Below, in pieces: positions 10,501 through 21,550 of a stretch of DNA of 39,711 nucleotides. Where the stretch lies: assembly GCA_026419775.2 (NCBI GenBank), contig JAOPGA020001435.1, forward strand, positions 1 through 39,711, in the 5' to 3' direction. The position numbers were made by a program, and so were the translations under genes. Source of the stretch: Acrasis kona (taxonomy: Eukaryota; Heterolobosea; Eutetramitea; Acrasida; Acrasidae). The notes under the pieces are model-generated. The model was given only the letters and a program-made list of their open reading frames with translations. It did no database searches and was not told the origin of the DNA. Position 1 is the stretch's first letter; the number at the start of each line of letters is the position of its first letter.

Positions 10501-13500
10501 AGCAGTTACCTATCGGACACTGTTTTATTCCCTCTGGTGTGCGTCATGGTCATGAACATCATGTTAGAGAAGGGAGTATGTGCAGAGACTGGCGTGGTGC
10601 TTGCCTACTATGGAAATCATCTCTATACCATCGGAGAGATGACCAAAGCATGGGAGTGTGGTCGATTGAGTCGATATCTAGCAGAACAAGTCTTTCCAAA
10701 CGAAATGCAGACCAGAGTAAGAAGCATGAACAGCGTGAATAATTTTCTGAGCCATTGGTTCGAACCATTGCATCAAGTGCTGAGCAGAGCAAAGATGATT
10801 AGTGCCATGGGAGTGGAGTGCGGAGAGTTACTGTATGCCACCTATGCCTACAGTGCCATATGTCCCTTTCAACTCTATTGTGGAGAGGACATTCAAAGCG
10901 CCATCGCAGAGTGCGAGGTGGGTCGCTCCTTCGCCATCAAACAAAAGAACACGCTCATGGAGAGCGTGGCCAATCAAATCATCAACCTGCTGAAAATGTT
11001 GAGGGGCGGTCACAGCACGACCAGTTTCGACATTACGGTACAAAACAACAAGAACACTGGAAGCGGTTATGCACAGGTCATGATGGATCACTTGTTTCAA
11101 GAAGAACCCATCACGTCCAGCAAGATGAATCGCGAACGAGCGCATCAGTTAGCGATGCAATTGTATAAAAAAGTAGATAGGGAGCCCACAAAGCCCTACG
11201 CAAGCGTCATGTTCCTCAACGTTTACGTTTGCTTGTTCGATTGTTTGGTGTTGGTTCGTATATTCAAATTGCTGGATCAAAATCATCGAGATGGCCACGA
11301 TGATGACTTTGTGACAAGAATCAAGGCTCTGTTATACGAAAAGGTGAAGAAATTGCACGAATGGAACCAACACTGTTCCGATAACTTTTTAAACAAGTTA
11401 TTGATCGTCAAGGCAGAAATAGCCGCGCACGTAGAGCAAAAGGACAGAGAGGCACTCCATCTATACGATAGAGCCATCTCCGAATCACAAAAACAAAAAT
11501 TCGTTCACGAAAAGGCCATCGCACTGGAACTATGCGGTATTTACTTGCACGGAGTGGGCGCAAAGAACATGGGCGACGATTTCTTGATCAAATCAAGGTG
11601 TGCTTATAAAGAATGGGGCGCCGATTACAAGTGTAGTTACATGAGTCACGTTCAATACCCCAATACGTTTCATCATCTCTTCAACACCGTTCCTACGTCA
11701 TCGCCATCGCCATCATCATCATCATCATCATCATCGACAAATGAAGAGTGGATGGTTCATTCTCCCATCAATAACTTTACTGATTGTCCCACTGCAAGCA
11801 TTGATTTGGAAAACGTGTTGCGTGCCACCAATATCATCTCCAGTGCAATCGACACCGACGGACTGTTGCGCAACATTGTCAAGTTCATCATTGAGACTGC
11901 AGGGGCCAGCACGGGCGCCATCATCATGGACGGAATGATTCAAGCAGAATACGTCGCATCGCCGCTGTGCATACAAACCAAATTAAACACGCCCATATGT
12001 AATTGGCGCCGTGGAAGCGTCGACGTCGTGAACCAAGTGATACGGAGCAAACGCACCATCGTGGTCAGCAATGCCAAAGAAGACTCGAGAACTCATCAAG
12101 ATCCATACGTACTGCGCACGTGTATGAAGAGCATATTGTGCATGCCGGTGATTCACAAGGATCAAATCAAGGCCATTCTATACGTGGAGAATGATTTGAT
12201 CACCGATTGTTTCAAGAGCCAACAAGTGGACGTGTTGAGCATTCTGAGCACACAAATGGCCATCTCCATCGATAACTCTCGTTATCTACAAGCACAAATC
12301 AAAGCAGCAGAGGATTTGACCAGGGAAGTAAGAATGAGAGAACAAGAACAAGATTACAGGAGGAGACAAGAAGAGTTCATCGATCGCATCTGTCACGAGA
12401 TTAGAAATCCATTGCAGGGCGTGTTGGGTAATTGTGACTTGATGCAATCCACCATTGCACAATTGCAATTGTCGAAAGACGACTCGAACACGCTGAACAA
12501 TTGCATCGAATCCATACGCACGTGCAGCGAATACCAAAAGGTGATCACGGACGACGTGCTGACGCTCAGCAAGTTGGAATTCAATCAAGTCACTCTGTAC
12601 CCAGAGGTCATGAGCCCTCAAACACTGGTGAATCACATTGTGCAAATGTTTGAAGGAGAGGCCATCAAGAAACGACTCTATACTTGTATAGAGGTGGATA
12701 ACATGCCCATCAATCTGTACGTCATGTGCGATTACAATCGATTGAGCCAAGTGCTGATCAATCTAGTGAGCAATGCCATCAAATTCACCAGCAACGGCGG
12801 GATTACTGTGGAGTGCAGCGCCGCTCCGATCAATGGTGGCGGCGAGATGGAGCTGTGTTTTTCTGTAAAGGATACGGGCATAGGAGTGGACCGTAAGGAT
12901 AGCGATTTGATATTCGATCGATTCGCACAAGCCACTCAACGAGTGAGCAGCGATTATGGAGGCAGTGGACTAGGTTTATTTATCGGCAAGAACATCGTCA
13001 CGCTCATGAAGGGAGAGATGAAGCTGTCGAGCAAACTTGGAGAGGGAAGCACCTTCTCCTTTTCTATACCATGTAAAGTGGCATCCACGCAAGACGTGGA
13101 TAAGTGGCTGAGAGCAAAAGATGAGCACAATAAACAAAACGCGAGGACGGAAGAGATGAGTTTGAAGGCGTGTCAGGGCAATCCACTGGTGTTGGTGGTG
13201 GAGGATAATAAAATTAATCAACGTGTTTTGGTGCGCATGTTGCTTGGTGCTAAATGTAATTGTCTTGTTGCCAGTAATGGTGCAGAGGGTTTTGAAAAGT
13301 TTCTTGAAAATGATCTTGATTTGATTTTTATGGATATAGCCATGCCTGTGATGGATGGTTACGAGTGTACTAGGAGAATTAGGCAAGTGGAGAAGCAGAG
13401 GGGCAGCAAGATGGTGCCCATTATTGGTCTCTCTGGTAACGTCAGACAGGAACATCATGATGCCGGCGTGGAGTGCGGTATGAACCGTTATTTGGTGAAG

Positions 13501-13551
13501 CCGTGCACCACAAAGGAAATGATACAGGTTGTCGAGACTTTTTGTGGATAA
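7592..13551 (+). CDS. Hybrid histidine kinase with N-terminal pseudokinase and AAA ATPase (group-X-like)
   Basis: Five exons (7592-8023, 8064-8190, 8230-8285, 8328-8796, 8837-13551; introns 39-42 nt) give 1,932 residues. Order: Ser/Thr-kinase-like domain (1-290); AAA_16-type ATPase with Walker A GPSGMGKSS (about 335) and Walker B LTLFLDDLQW (about 463); long TPR-like helical region; Ser-rich linker (about 1316-1330); GAF (about 1352-1516); HisKA with phospho-acceptor in RICHEIRNPLQG (about 1546); HATPase with N, G1 and G2 boxes (SNAIKF, DTGIGV, GGSGLGL); receiver with LIFMDIAMP (Asp about 1860) and a conserved KPC lysine. This matches the fungal Chk1/Mak2 group of stress-sensing hybrid kinases. 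The kinase-like domain has HKN instead of HRD and DFS instead of DFG, so it is probably inactive. His-to-Asp phosphorelay within the protein, then to an HPt protein, is expected from the family. Confidence 0.93.
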
Positions 13552-13770
13552 TTATGTACATATTAAAATTTTTGTTTGATTGGCTCATCTTGTTGTTGAA
13601 GATGCATCTTCTTCAAACTGTCAACTTCCACCATCCTCACAAATAGATTTAAAAGATATAAACCCGCTTTTGTAATTCAATTTATATTCATTTTACATTC
13701 GTGAGAATCCTGAACATCAAGTAATTGGTTTTTGGGGGACATTTTATTGATCACGGGATCGGACTTGTTA
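13552..13770. promoter_or_regulatory. Spacer between histidine kinase and cullin genes
   Basis: 219 bp holding the 3' end of the kinase gene and the 5' region of the cullin gene, which run in the same direction. It is AT-rich, with a TTAAAAGATATAAAC tract around 13650 that could be promoter-like. The cullin start is placed at the ATG at 13771 because the upstream part of that frame has no ATG. Confidence 0.35.
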
Positions 13771-16329
13771 ATGAGCACAGGCCCAAACGCTATATCAAAG
13801 AAAGGACAGAAGAGGAAGAACCCAAGCACAGCATCTATAGCATCGGTTTCGTCGCCTCAGCAAATCAAAAAGAGGAAGATTATTGACGTGGACCAGGACC
13901 ACAACCTTTCGACTCTACCAACAAATAATACTAACATGAGCGGTTTTCAAAGAAGAAAAGCAACAGTTTTAAATGCCCCTCCAGGTGCTGCTAGTAGCGG
14001 TCCTGTAGTAGCTAATACCCTGAACAAGAAGAAGGTTTTAAAGATTAAGCCGTTCGACATTCAACCAATGGTGTCCCCAACCTTCGAACAGGACACTTGG
14101 AATGTTCTGAAGAAGGCCGTTGTTTGTATTTTCAATACCGAAGGGTTTAACATGAGTTCAGAGGAATTGTACAAAGTATGTTTAAGCAATACGTCAAGTG
14201 TTTTAACAAGTAGTGTGTGACAGATATGTGCCTTCATAACTTGGCATCAAATTTGTTTTCTAAACTAAAGGCAGAGTGCGTGGAGCATGTCAAATCGCTC
14301 CAACAACAATTAATAAATAGAACTCCAGAGCCATTGGCCTATCTAAGGTTAGTTGCCGGCACATGGAACCGTTTCATTGGTGAAATGGACATTCTCAGAG
14401 TAAGTGTTAAATGTTACGCGATGCTAACGAGAACACCAGAGCATCTTTTTATACTTGGACAGAACTTTTGTGATGAACACGCCCACTCTAGGATATACTA
14501 GCTTGTGGGACATGGGACTCAATTTGTTCCGTGCACACGTAGCAGAGACGCCAGAAATAGAACAAAAGATAGTACAAGGTTTATTACACCTCATCAAGCA
14601 AGAAAGGGATGGAGAGTCCATAGACAGAGCAGTTGTACAGCAGTTAATAAGAATGCTTGTGACCCTTCAATTATACACTGCATTCTTTGAGAGCAAATTC
14701 ATCGAAGAGACGGTGGGCTACTATCGCGAAGAAGGAAAGTTGCTGATGAACGAACGCAACGTCGAAGAGTATTTGCTTCACATTGAGAACCGCCTCAAAC
14801 AAGAAACGGATCGCTGTAAATCATTCCTGCCACAACAAACCAAACGTGCTCTGATCCAAGCGCTAGAGCAACAATTGATCGCCGCCCACTCCAAGGACGT
14901 TCTTGCCAAGGGTTTCGATCACATGATGTCGGGATCGGAAGGAAGACCAAGCGACCTGTCCAGGCTGTACAGTCTATTGAAGATGGTGGATGGAATGGAC
15001 GACCTGAAGGCTTCGTTCTGCGAATACATCAAGGTTCGTCGTCGTGCAGCTCTCTTTTCTAACAATGAATAGAAGAACGGATTGGCCATCGTGAACGACG
15101 TGGAGAGGGACAAGACCATGGTCCAAGACGTTTTGGAGTTCAAATCAAAGATCGATAACATTTTCGAAACAAGCTTCCAAAAGAACGAACAACTCAAGTT
15201 CAGCATCAAATCATCGTTCGAGAGCTTTTTGAACTCGCGTCAAAACAAACCAGCGGAACTGATCGCAAAATTCATCGACTCCAAACTACGCAGCGGCAAC
15301 AAGGGACAATCAGAAGAAGAATTGGACAGGTCGCTCGACAATGCCATCGTGCTGTTCCGCTTCATCAATGGAAAGGACATGTTCGAAGCCTTTTACAAGA
15401 AGGATCTGGCCAAGAGGTTGCTGTTGAACAGAAGCGCAAGCACCGACGCAGAGAAGCAAATGATTGGAAAATTAAAGACGGAATGTGGAAGCGTCTTCAC
15501 CAACAAACTAGAGGGCATGTTCAAGGACGTTGACATTTCGCACGATTTGATGAACGGCTTCAAGAAATCACAAGCAGTCAAGAAGATGGATTCGAACATG
15601 GACCTCAACGTCACGGTCATCACCACCGGCTACTGGCCCAGTTACAATCCGGAACCAGTCAACCTGCCGCTGCCCATCGCTCAGCTCCAAGACGTATTCA
15701 AGGAATTTTATCTAGAGAAGCACACTGGTCGTCTGTTGAAGTGGCAGAATAGTTTGGGCCAGTGCACGTTGAGAGCAGAGTTGGAGAGGGGAAAGAAGGA
15801 ACTACAGGTCAGCGTTTACCAGGCGGTCACCTTGTTGTTGTTCAACGACAAGCAACAATACACGTACGACGAGATTCAAACGTTGACCGGAATCGTTCCG
15901 GACGAGCTCAAGAGGACTCTGCAGTCGTTGAGCGTGTCCAAGGTCAAGGTGTTGAAGAAGAGCGTCAAGGGCGTTGCAATAGACGTCGGTCACGACGTGT
16001 TCTCGTTGAACGACAAGTTCGAACATCCCTTGTTCCGCATCAGAATCAATAATGTACAAATGGAGGAGACCAAGGAGGAACAAGAGAATACCGAGGAGAG
16101 CGTGTTTGTGGACAGGCAGTATCAGATCGATGCTTGCGTGGTTAGAATCATGAAGGCGAGAAAGACGTTGCCTCATCAGCAATTAATGGCGGAGCTGTTG
16201 CATCAGTTGAGGTTCCCGTGCAAGGGATCGGAGATTAAGAAGCGCATCGAGAGTTTATTGGATCGCGAGTACATTGAGCGTGTCACGGGTGGCAGCGATG
16301 CAAATTGTACCTACAAGTATGTTGCTTAA
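13771..16329 (+). CDS. CUL4: Cullin-4-type scaffold of CRL4 ubiquitin ligases
   Basis: Exons 13771-14175, 14214-14399, 14440-15033 and 15073-16329 (introns 38-40 nt) give 813 residues. The N-terminal extension has two basic clusters (KKGQKRK, KKRKIID) that look like nuclear localisation signals, as in animal CUL4B. The body follows CUL4 closely: EDTW-like start of the cullin repeats (QDTWNVLKKAV), SIFLYLDRTFV, SLWDMGLNLF, the cullin homology signature (GKDMFEAFYKKDLAKRLLL, KLEGMFKDV, TTGYWPSY) and a C-terminal winged helix ending YKYVA. The NEDD8-acceptor lysine lies in VRIMKARKTL (about residue 754). Family role: binds the RING protein Rbx1 at the C-terminus and DDB1 at the N-terminus to ubiquitinate chromatin, repair and replication substrates. 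CUL4 is preferred over CUL3 because of the whole-length resemblance; no partner gene is in the window. Confidence 0.93.
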
Positions 16330-16356
16330 ATAAATGATTATTTGTGTGTAAAACAT

Positions 16357-18135
16357 TTATTGATCATCATTTTTGGTTAGCACTTGGTTCAACACTTCAA
16401 AATCTTTCCTCTCCCTTTCATTCTCTGCGTCGATTTGATGCGATACGATGGTCTCTGCATTCTTGGACTCGCTCAAAATCTTCTTTTCGAATTGATCGTC
16501 GTCTATGGTGGGCACTGGTCGAACGTCCTGGTCTGCGACTTCTAGAAGAATCTTCTTGTCCATTTCTGATTGGGCATGTTCGAATTGACGATCTTGTTCG
16601 ACGGTTGCCAATTGTTCTTGTGCAGATTGTGCTGCCAACTTTTCGTGCTGCTTGACTGCATTCTCCAAATCAATCCTGCGTTGCTCTTGTCTTTCCTTCT
16701 CCTCTGCAATCTTTTTCGATTTGATGTGTTCGGCTTCGATCTGGGCGGCTTCTTCTCTTTCCTTCAACATGCGTAACTCTTCGGCATGTTTCTTGGCCTC
16801 TTCTTGTTCTAATTTGATCCTTGCTGCTTCTTCTGTTCTTGCGATGATCAATTCTTCAGGAGTCATTTTTGGTTCGTTTTTGATTTTTTCTTCTTGCTTC
16901 TCTTTTTGTTTTTGTAATTCTTCTCGTTCCGAAGTCAACTTTGATCTGACCACACTACTCAATGTTGCGCCAGAGTCCTTCAAGAATGTTAGTATGGATT
17001 CGTTGACGCGATCGGGTTCTTCCTTGTTGATCCAATGGGTGGCGTTTTCAAAGTATTCTATTCTGCTCTTTCCAAACACTTTTTCGTCAATGCCATGGTT
17101 GAAACTTTTTTGGAGGACCAGGTGATGGATGAACGGATCCTTCTTTGGAACCAATACTAAAGTGGGTGCCTGACTCTTTTTGTTCGGATCAATGGTACTG
17201 AGAATGTTTGGGATGAAACTTTGTGCGAACGAACTTCTGTAAATGTTGATCATTGTTGAGATGGACGTTTGGAAGAGTTGCTTGTAGCGATCTAGAATGG
17301 GACGTCCAATGTGGCCTTGTCTGGCTAGTTCCTTGAGTCCTGTAAAACTTAGGAAGAATTCAGAATCACCACTCATTACACGTCTCTCTGGAAGGTATGG
17401 AAGTTGGAAGTAGTAAGCGTACCAAGAGCGTAGGGGCTGAAGGTTAATAAAGTTTAGTTTGTAGTTGACTCACTTGTAGTGTCTGCCATAACTCTGAAGC
17501 AGATAATTTGATGCTGCGCTTTGGTGCACTTAAAATTACTAGGGACTCCACTAGATCAGGGAAATTACCTGCCACACTCCAGGCAATAATTCCTCCAAAG
17601 TCGTGACCGACTACTGTGGCCTTTGTTCCGTTCTTGAGAAAATGTTTCAATATTGCAGCCATGTCCTCAACGTGTGCACCCTGTGCGGCGTATTTGCGAC
17701 GCAATGGATCGCTTGGTTTGGATGAATCATTATAACCTCTAAGATCTGGTGCAATCACATTGTATCCGAGGTTTGAAAAGTATGGTATTTGTTTGTGCCA
17801 TGAAAGTAGACCGGACTCTGGGAATCCCTGTAACATTAATAAATTAGTAGAATTAAAAATCGTACGTGAATGAATAGCATAAGTGGCTGATCTGAGGTCA
17901 CAGTTGGGTCTTTTGCTTGTAGAACGTTGATGTTAATGCCTTCTGATGTCTCCACCTTTGTGTACTTTGCGTAGTATGGTAAAGAAATGTCTTTCAAGGG
18001 GTGGGGCATTTCTTCATCTGTAAGTGGCCACGATGGTAACGCATGGAATATTCCGAGTAATGTTCCGGTTGATGTGAGGATCAGTAGTAATGCGAGTATG
18101 GAATACTTCGCAAGAGATGCAAGAAGTGGTGACAT
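16357..18135 (-). CDS. Epoxide-hydrolase-like alpha/beta hydrolase with coiled-coil tail
   Basis: Exons 18135-17866, 17827-17474 and 17436-16357 (introns 38 and 37 nt) give 567 residues. A signal anchor (residues about 9-28) is followed by an alpha/beta-hydrolase fold: oxyanion motif HGFPES right after the first splice, PDLRGYNDS, nucleophile elbow VVGHDFGG (Asp about 163), a cap segment with WYAYYFQLPYLPE, acid in VPKKDP and catalytic His in NATHWI (about 341). This is the epoxide hydrolase/haloalkane dehalogenase pattern; the Asp nucleophile and cap favour epoxide hydrolase. About 200 extra residues follow, highly charged and predicted as a continuous coiled coil (EAARIKLEQEEAKKHAEELR), which ordinary family members lack. 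The stop codon is 27 bp from that of CUL4, so the two 3' UTRs must overlap. Confidence 0.88.
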
Positions 18136-18408
18136 TTTAAAATAGAACTATGGTTTACCTGCAACATTAACATATTTTGTAAATTTGTGCTGTTATTCAG
18201 TAATCATTCACGGAGTTTGTCAGAACATTCTATCCTATAGTATTTAGAATAGAACTGCTGCAATAGGGCTCCTAACGAAAGCTTTCGAAACACTTTCGAA
18301 ACACTTTCGCTATTTTAAACGAAAATAATTTTCATTGAAAGTCAACCTTATTGAAACGAAAGCGAAAGAAAGAACAATCGAAAGAAAGCCGAAAGTTATT
18401 GAAAGTAA

Positions 18409-19111
18409 ATGATGACAGAAAGAGGCAAGCGGACTAGTACTCTAGGGAAGCAACCTGTGACTCTAGGAGACGGGTTTCGCCTCATATGAAGAAAGTTGGG
18501 CATTCAAGATGGAATGTGAATAATCAAGAACTTACTTCGCGCTAATCAGGCTAAAATGTGAAAAAATCTTGAACGCGACAAAAAAGCAAAAACATTCGTC
18601 GATTTTACGCATTTTTTGCTTCAAATTAAGCATTTTCGGTTAGAAATTATATAATAGGAAAGTTTTGGGGTACTTGAGAAGATTCCTTTGAAATAAATAT
18701 TGTTGTCGCAAGTTCTCAACATTTCATTTTTGTTTAATTAATTTCATTAGGTCACACATTTTACTTCAATTAAAATAGTATCAAAAATTTTGTAGGTATT
18801 TAGAACAGTTTGTTTCGAAATTTCTTTCCTTTCGGGTCTTTCATTTTCGTTTTGACTTCCATTAGAACTCGCTTTACTAGCGCTTTCGTTTGACACTCTG
18901 GTTGCAGTTTATACAACAAGCAACAATCAAATGACGGAAACTTGATGTTACACCTCAGCCGCTAAACGAATGATGACAGAAAGAGGCAAGCGGACTAGTA
19001 CTCTAGGGAAGCAACCTGTGACATTTAAAAACAAAACAGAACATACTTCACAAAGTAAATGATGACAGAAAGAGGCAAGCGGACTAGTACTCTAGGGAAG
19101 CAACCTGTGAC
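18409..19111 (+). repeat. Three identical 53-bp copies of the transposase start region
   Basis: The copies at 18409-18461, 18970-19022 and 19059-19111 are identical and begin ATGATGACAGAAAGAGGC. A fourth, inverted copy at 21196-21248 is the first 53 bases of the transposase coding sequence, differing at three positions. The copies therefore lie as inverted subterminal repeats on the two sides of the transposase gene. The left copies end in non-coding sequence. Confidence 0.95.
18808..18877 (+). repeat. Internal inverted copy of the hAT right-terminal region
   Basis: 70 bp that match the reverse complement of 21369-21438 (just inside the right end) at 68 of 70 positions. It lies in the non-coding left arm, upstream of two of the 53-bp modules. 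It may be a duplicated subterminal binding region, or what is left of a second, nested copy. Confidence 0.9.
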
Positions 19112-19139
19112 TTTCAATATTCAAAAAATTTATCAACCT

Positions 19140-21248
19140 TTATTGAAGAATGTGTTTGTTCTTTTTCAACACCATAAGCTTCTTGAGGGACTCAGGTGAC
19201 AAACAATGTCTACGGAGTCCATGAATGTCCCGGCCAGAGTTGAACAATCGTTCTACCGATACTGATGAGCAAGGGATGCACAAATAATCTCGAGCAATTT
19301 CTGCCATTATTGGGAACTCTGACTTGTTTGTCTTCCACCATTGTAGAATATCAAAAGTTTTTTTGTCGTTCGTATTCAATCTGATTTTGCTACCGTTAAT
19401 ATATCTATCCACATCTGGTATTGCGCTCTCATGATCTGTTTGACTATCTGAAAGAAGGATGTCATAATCATCTATGTCCGCATGTTCAGTTGGCAAACTG
19501 GCAGGAGTGATATAAGGAGCACATGGCTTCAGAACAAAATTGTTCATAATGATGTCAATACTCTTCTTCGGGTTGCTCTGCTCAAGCCATGACTTTCTTA
19601 CTGTTGGATTGAGTAGTGATGCTGTCTGGTAAATGGAGGAGTTGGCAGCCTTTTTGTAGTATTTGTAGAACTTTTCTCTTCCACTATACAATGCATCTAA
19701 TACTTCTTCATCTATTGTAAGAAGGTATTTTAGCTTGATTGAAGATGGATCGCGTCTATTGCCTTTAATCAAGTCTAGATCATCATAAAATGCCTTGATT
19801 GTTTGGAACACCTCAATACCATCTGCGATGTTGTTTAGTTTCTTGGATACACGTAGAGTTGCGGTGTTGAATATACCAAGACCTCTGAGTAATTGACACA
19901 AACTGTTCCATTCATTGTCATTTATGGCATACTGTTTGACATCGTCATAAAGGCGAACATACTTGTCAAACACAGATCTACATTGAATTCCGTCATCTAT
20001 CATTCTGTACACAGAGTTCCATCTATTCTTGACATCATATTGAATAAACTTGCTTTTGTTTTGACCCCACAAGAACACCCAGTCCCTCTTTCTCTCTTCT
20101 GTAGCAGCAACATATTTTGCAGTCTTTCGTAATTTCCTCAGTGAGCTTGATCTCGTCGCTAGGATATCTCCAACAATTAGATTCAATATATGAGCAACAC
20201 AACCGGCAAAACTATCCTTTCCTTGAAATAACAAATCCTCATGAAATTCGCTTTGTAGTTTTTCAAGCAAGCTTGTAACTAACGTTCCATTGTTTGAGGC
20301 GTTGTCTCCAGTAATGCAGATAACCTTCTTGGAGATGCTGTATTCCTTCATGACGTCGACAACACATTTTGCAAGGTTATCACCTGTGTGCTTTTTGTCA
20401 AGCACAACCATATCCAACACTTCCTCCTTGCATTCAAAGTCCTTGGTAACCCAGTGCACCAGTATGGCAAGATATGAGGTTTTCGTTTCGTTTTGCCAGC
20501 AGTCAAGGGATAATGCGCAGTGTCGGCAACTCTTGTCAAGCAGGTCCTTGAGCTTGTCTACCATGTTGTCATACCGGTCATCCACTCGCTTTCGTTGAGT
20601 GTCTGCACCATGAATGTGGAAGCCCTTCCTTCTTGCATATGCGATGAGCATGTCTTCAAACTCTGTAGATTCCACAACTGTAAATGGTGATTGAGAAGAA
20701 ATAATCCAGTCTACTAATTTAATCTGGAACCACTCCTCCGCTTCTTTGTCGGTCCTTTGTTCGTGGGAATTTTCTATTGCCATTCCCTTTGATTGTGTCG
20801 CTTTCCACTGTTCTGGATGGTCGTGGATCAAATGGTGACGAATGCTTCCCATGCCATCAGAGCAGCTAAAAGATCTTTTGCAGTAGTTGCATATTCCATA
20901 CTTTGTTTTTGCATTCTCTATAATTCTTTCGGCGTGTTTCCATACATTGCTTCTTGAAGGACGAATTTTTTTTAATGTAGAATTAGCGACGGTTTGTTGC
21001 GTATCTTGCGTATTTTGGACGGAATTTTGCTCTTCTTCTTCGAGATCCTCAAAATCATCAGAATTTTGCTCATTTTGGCCAAAATTTTGAGTTTGAAAAT
21101 CATCTTCATGCATGAACGTTTGAGGGCTCTGGCTGTCTAACCTCCTTCGTTTATGTTGGCTGTCTTGCTCAACATCATCCATAATAAGTCTTGTGGTGAC
21201 ACGTTGCTTCCCTAGAGTACTAGTCCGCGTGCCTCTTTCTGTCATCAT
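19140..21248 (-). CDS. hAT-family transposase with BED zinc finger
   Basis: A single 702-codon frame from ATGATG at 21248. After a polar, Gln/Glu-rich leader there is a BED-type zinc finger (about residues 92-145; CNYCKRSF, then HHLIHDH). The RNase-H-like core shows hAT landmarks: LSLDCWQNE (first Asp), VICITGDNASNN (second Asp), the VKNRWNSVYRM segment (RW motif) and, at the C-terminus, the dimerisation domain with SSVSVERLFNSGRDI, then RRHCLSPESLKKLM. Family role: cuts the element out through hairpin intermediates and joins it to a new site with an 8-bp duplication. Length and motifs look complete, with no stop or frame break seen. Confidence 0.95.
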   Translation of the reverse strand: MMTERGTRTSTLGKQRVTTRLIMDDVEQDSQHKRRRLDSQSPQTFMHEDDFQTQNFGQNEQNSDDFEDLEEEEQNSVQNTQDTQQTVANSTLKKIRPSRSNVWKHAERIIENAKTKYGICNYCKRSFSCSDGMGSIRHHLIHDHPEQWKATQSKGMAIENSHEQRTDKEAEEWFQIKLVDWIISSQSPFTVVESTEFEDMLIAYARRKGFHIHGADTQRKRVDDRYDNMVDKLKDLLDKSCRHCALSLDCWQNETKTSYLAILVHWVTKDFECKEEVLDMVVLDKKHTGDNLAKCVVDVMKEYSISKKVICITGDNASNNGTLVTSLLEKLQSEFHEDLLFQGKDSFAGCVAHILNLIVGDILATRSSSLRKLRKTAKYVAATEERKRDWVFLWGQNKSKFIQYDVKNRWNSVYRMIDDGIQCRSVFDKYVRLYDDVKQYAINDNEWNSLCQLLRGLGIFNTATLRVSKKLNNIADGIEVFQTIKAFYDDLDLIKGNRRDPSSIKLKYLLTIDEEVLDALYSGREKFYKYYKKAANSSIYQTASLLNPTVRKSWLEQSNPKKSIDIIMNNFVLKPCAPYITPASLPTEHADIDDYDILLSDSQTDHESAIPDVDRYINGSKIRLNTNDKKTFDILQWWKTNKSEFPIMAEIARDYLCIPCSSVSVERLFNSGRDIHGLRRHCLSPESLKKLMVLKKNKHILQ

Positions 21249-21550
21249 TTGTTTTCTTTTTTATTGTGCGTTTGCTGGCCGGCATTGTATTTATAGTCAG
21301 AATGGTTTCGAGTGTTTTCATGAAAATTTCGAAAGGGTTGGCTACCGAAAGAAACGAAAGACGAAATTGTAAAGTGAGTTCTAATGGAAGTCGAAACGAA
21401 AATGAAAGACCCGAAAGGAAAGAAATTTCGAAACAAACACTTTCGCTAGGAGCCCTATGCTGCAATCATCAAGTTGCAGTCTTCTTATAGTTTTGTCAAA
21501 CTCCGCGATTGCTGGCCAACTTCAAAAAAAAAAGACGGAAACTTTCCTCA

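Larger units (their letters stand above)
18264..21457 (-). mobile_element. hAT DNA transposon, 3,194 bp, looks complete
   Basis: The ends are imperfect terminal inverted repeats beginning TAGGGCTCCTA then CGAAAG (one mismatch in the first 18 bases). Both are followed inwards by many CGAAAG/CTTTCG words, likely transposase-binding repeats. A perfect 8-bp duplication flanks the element. It encodes one uninterrupted 702-residue transposase on the minus strand. The left arm (18264-19139) is non-coding and carries three direct copies of a 53-bp module plus a 70-bp inverted copy of the right end. It inserted between the divergently transcribed hydrolase and patatin genes, its right end 93 bp before the patatin ATG. 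Intact ends, intact frame and an unmutated duplication suggest a young, possibly autonomous copy. Confidence 0.93.
18256..21465. repeat. 8-bp target-site duplication flanking the hAT element
   Basis: TGCTGCAA lies at 18256-18263 directly before the left end of the hAT element and again at 21458-21465 directly after its right end. An 8-bp duplication is the hallmark of hAT insertion. The perfect match argues for a fairly recent insertion. Confidence 0.95.

Noticed and set aside
11700-11740. CATCAT/TCA run in the histidine kinase as a microsatellite of functional interest
   Set aside because: It encodes a Ser-rich linker of a kind common between domains.
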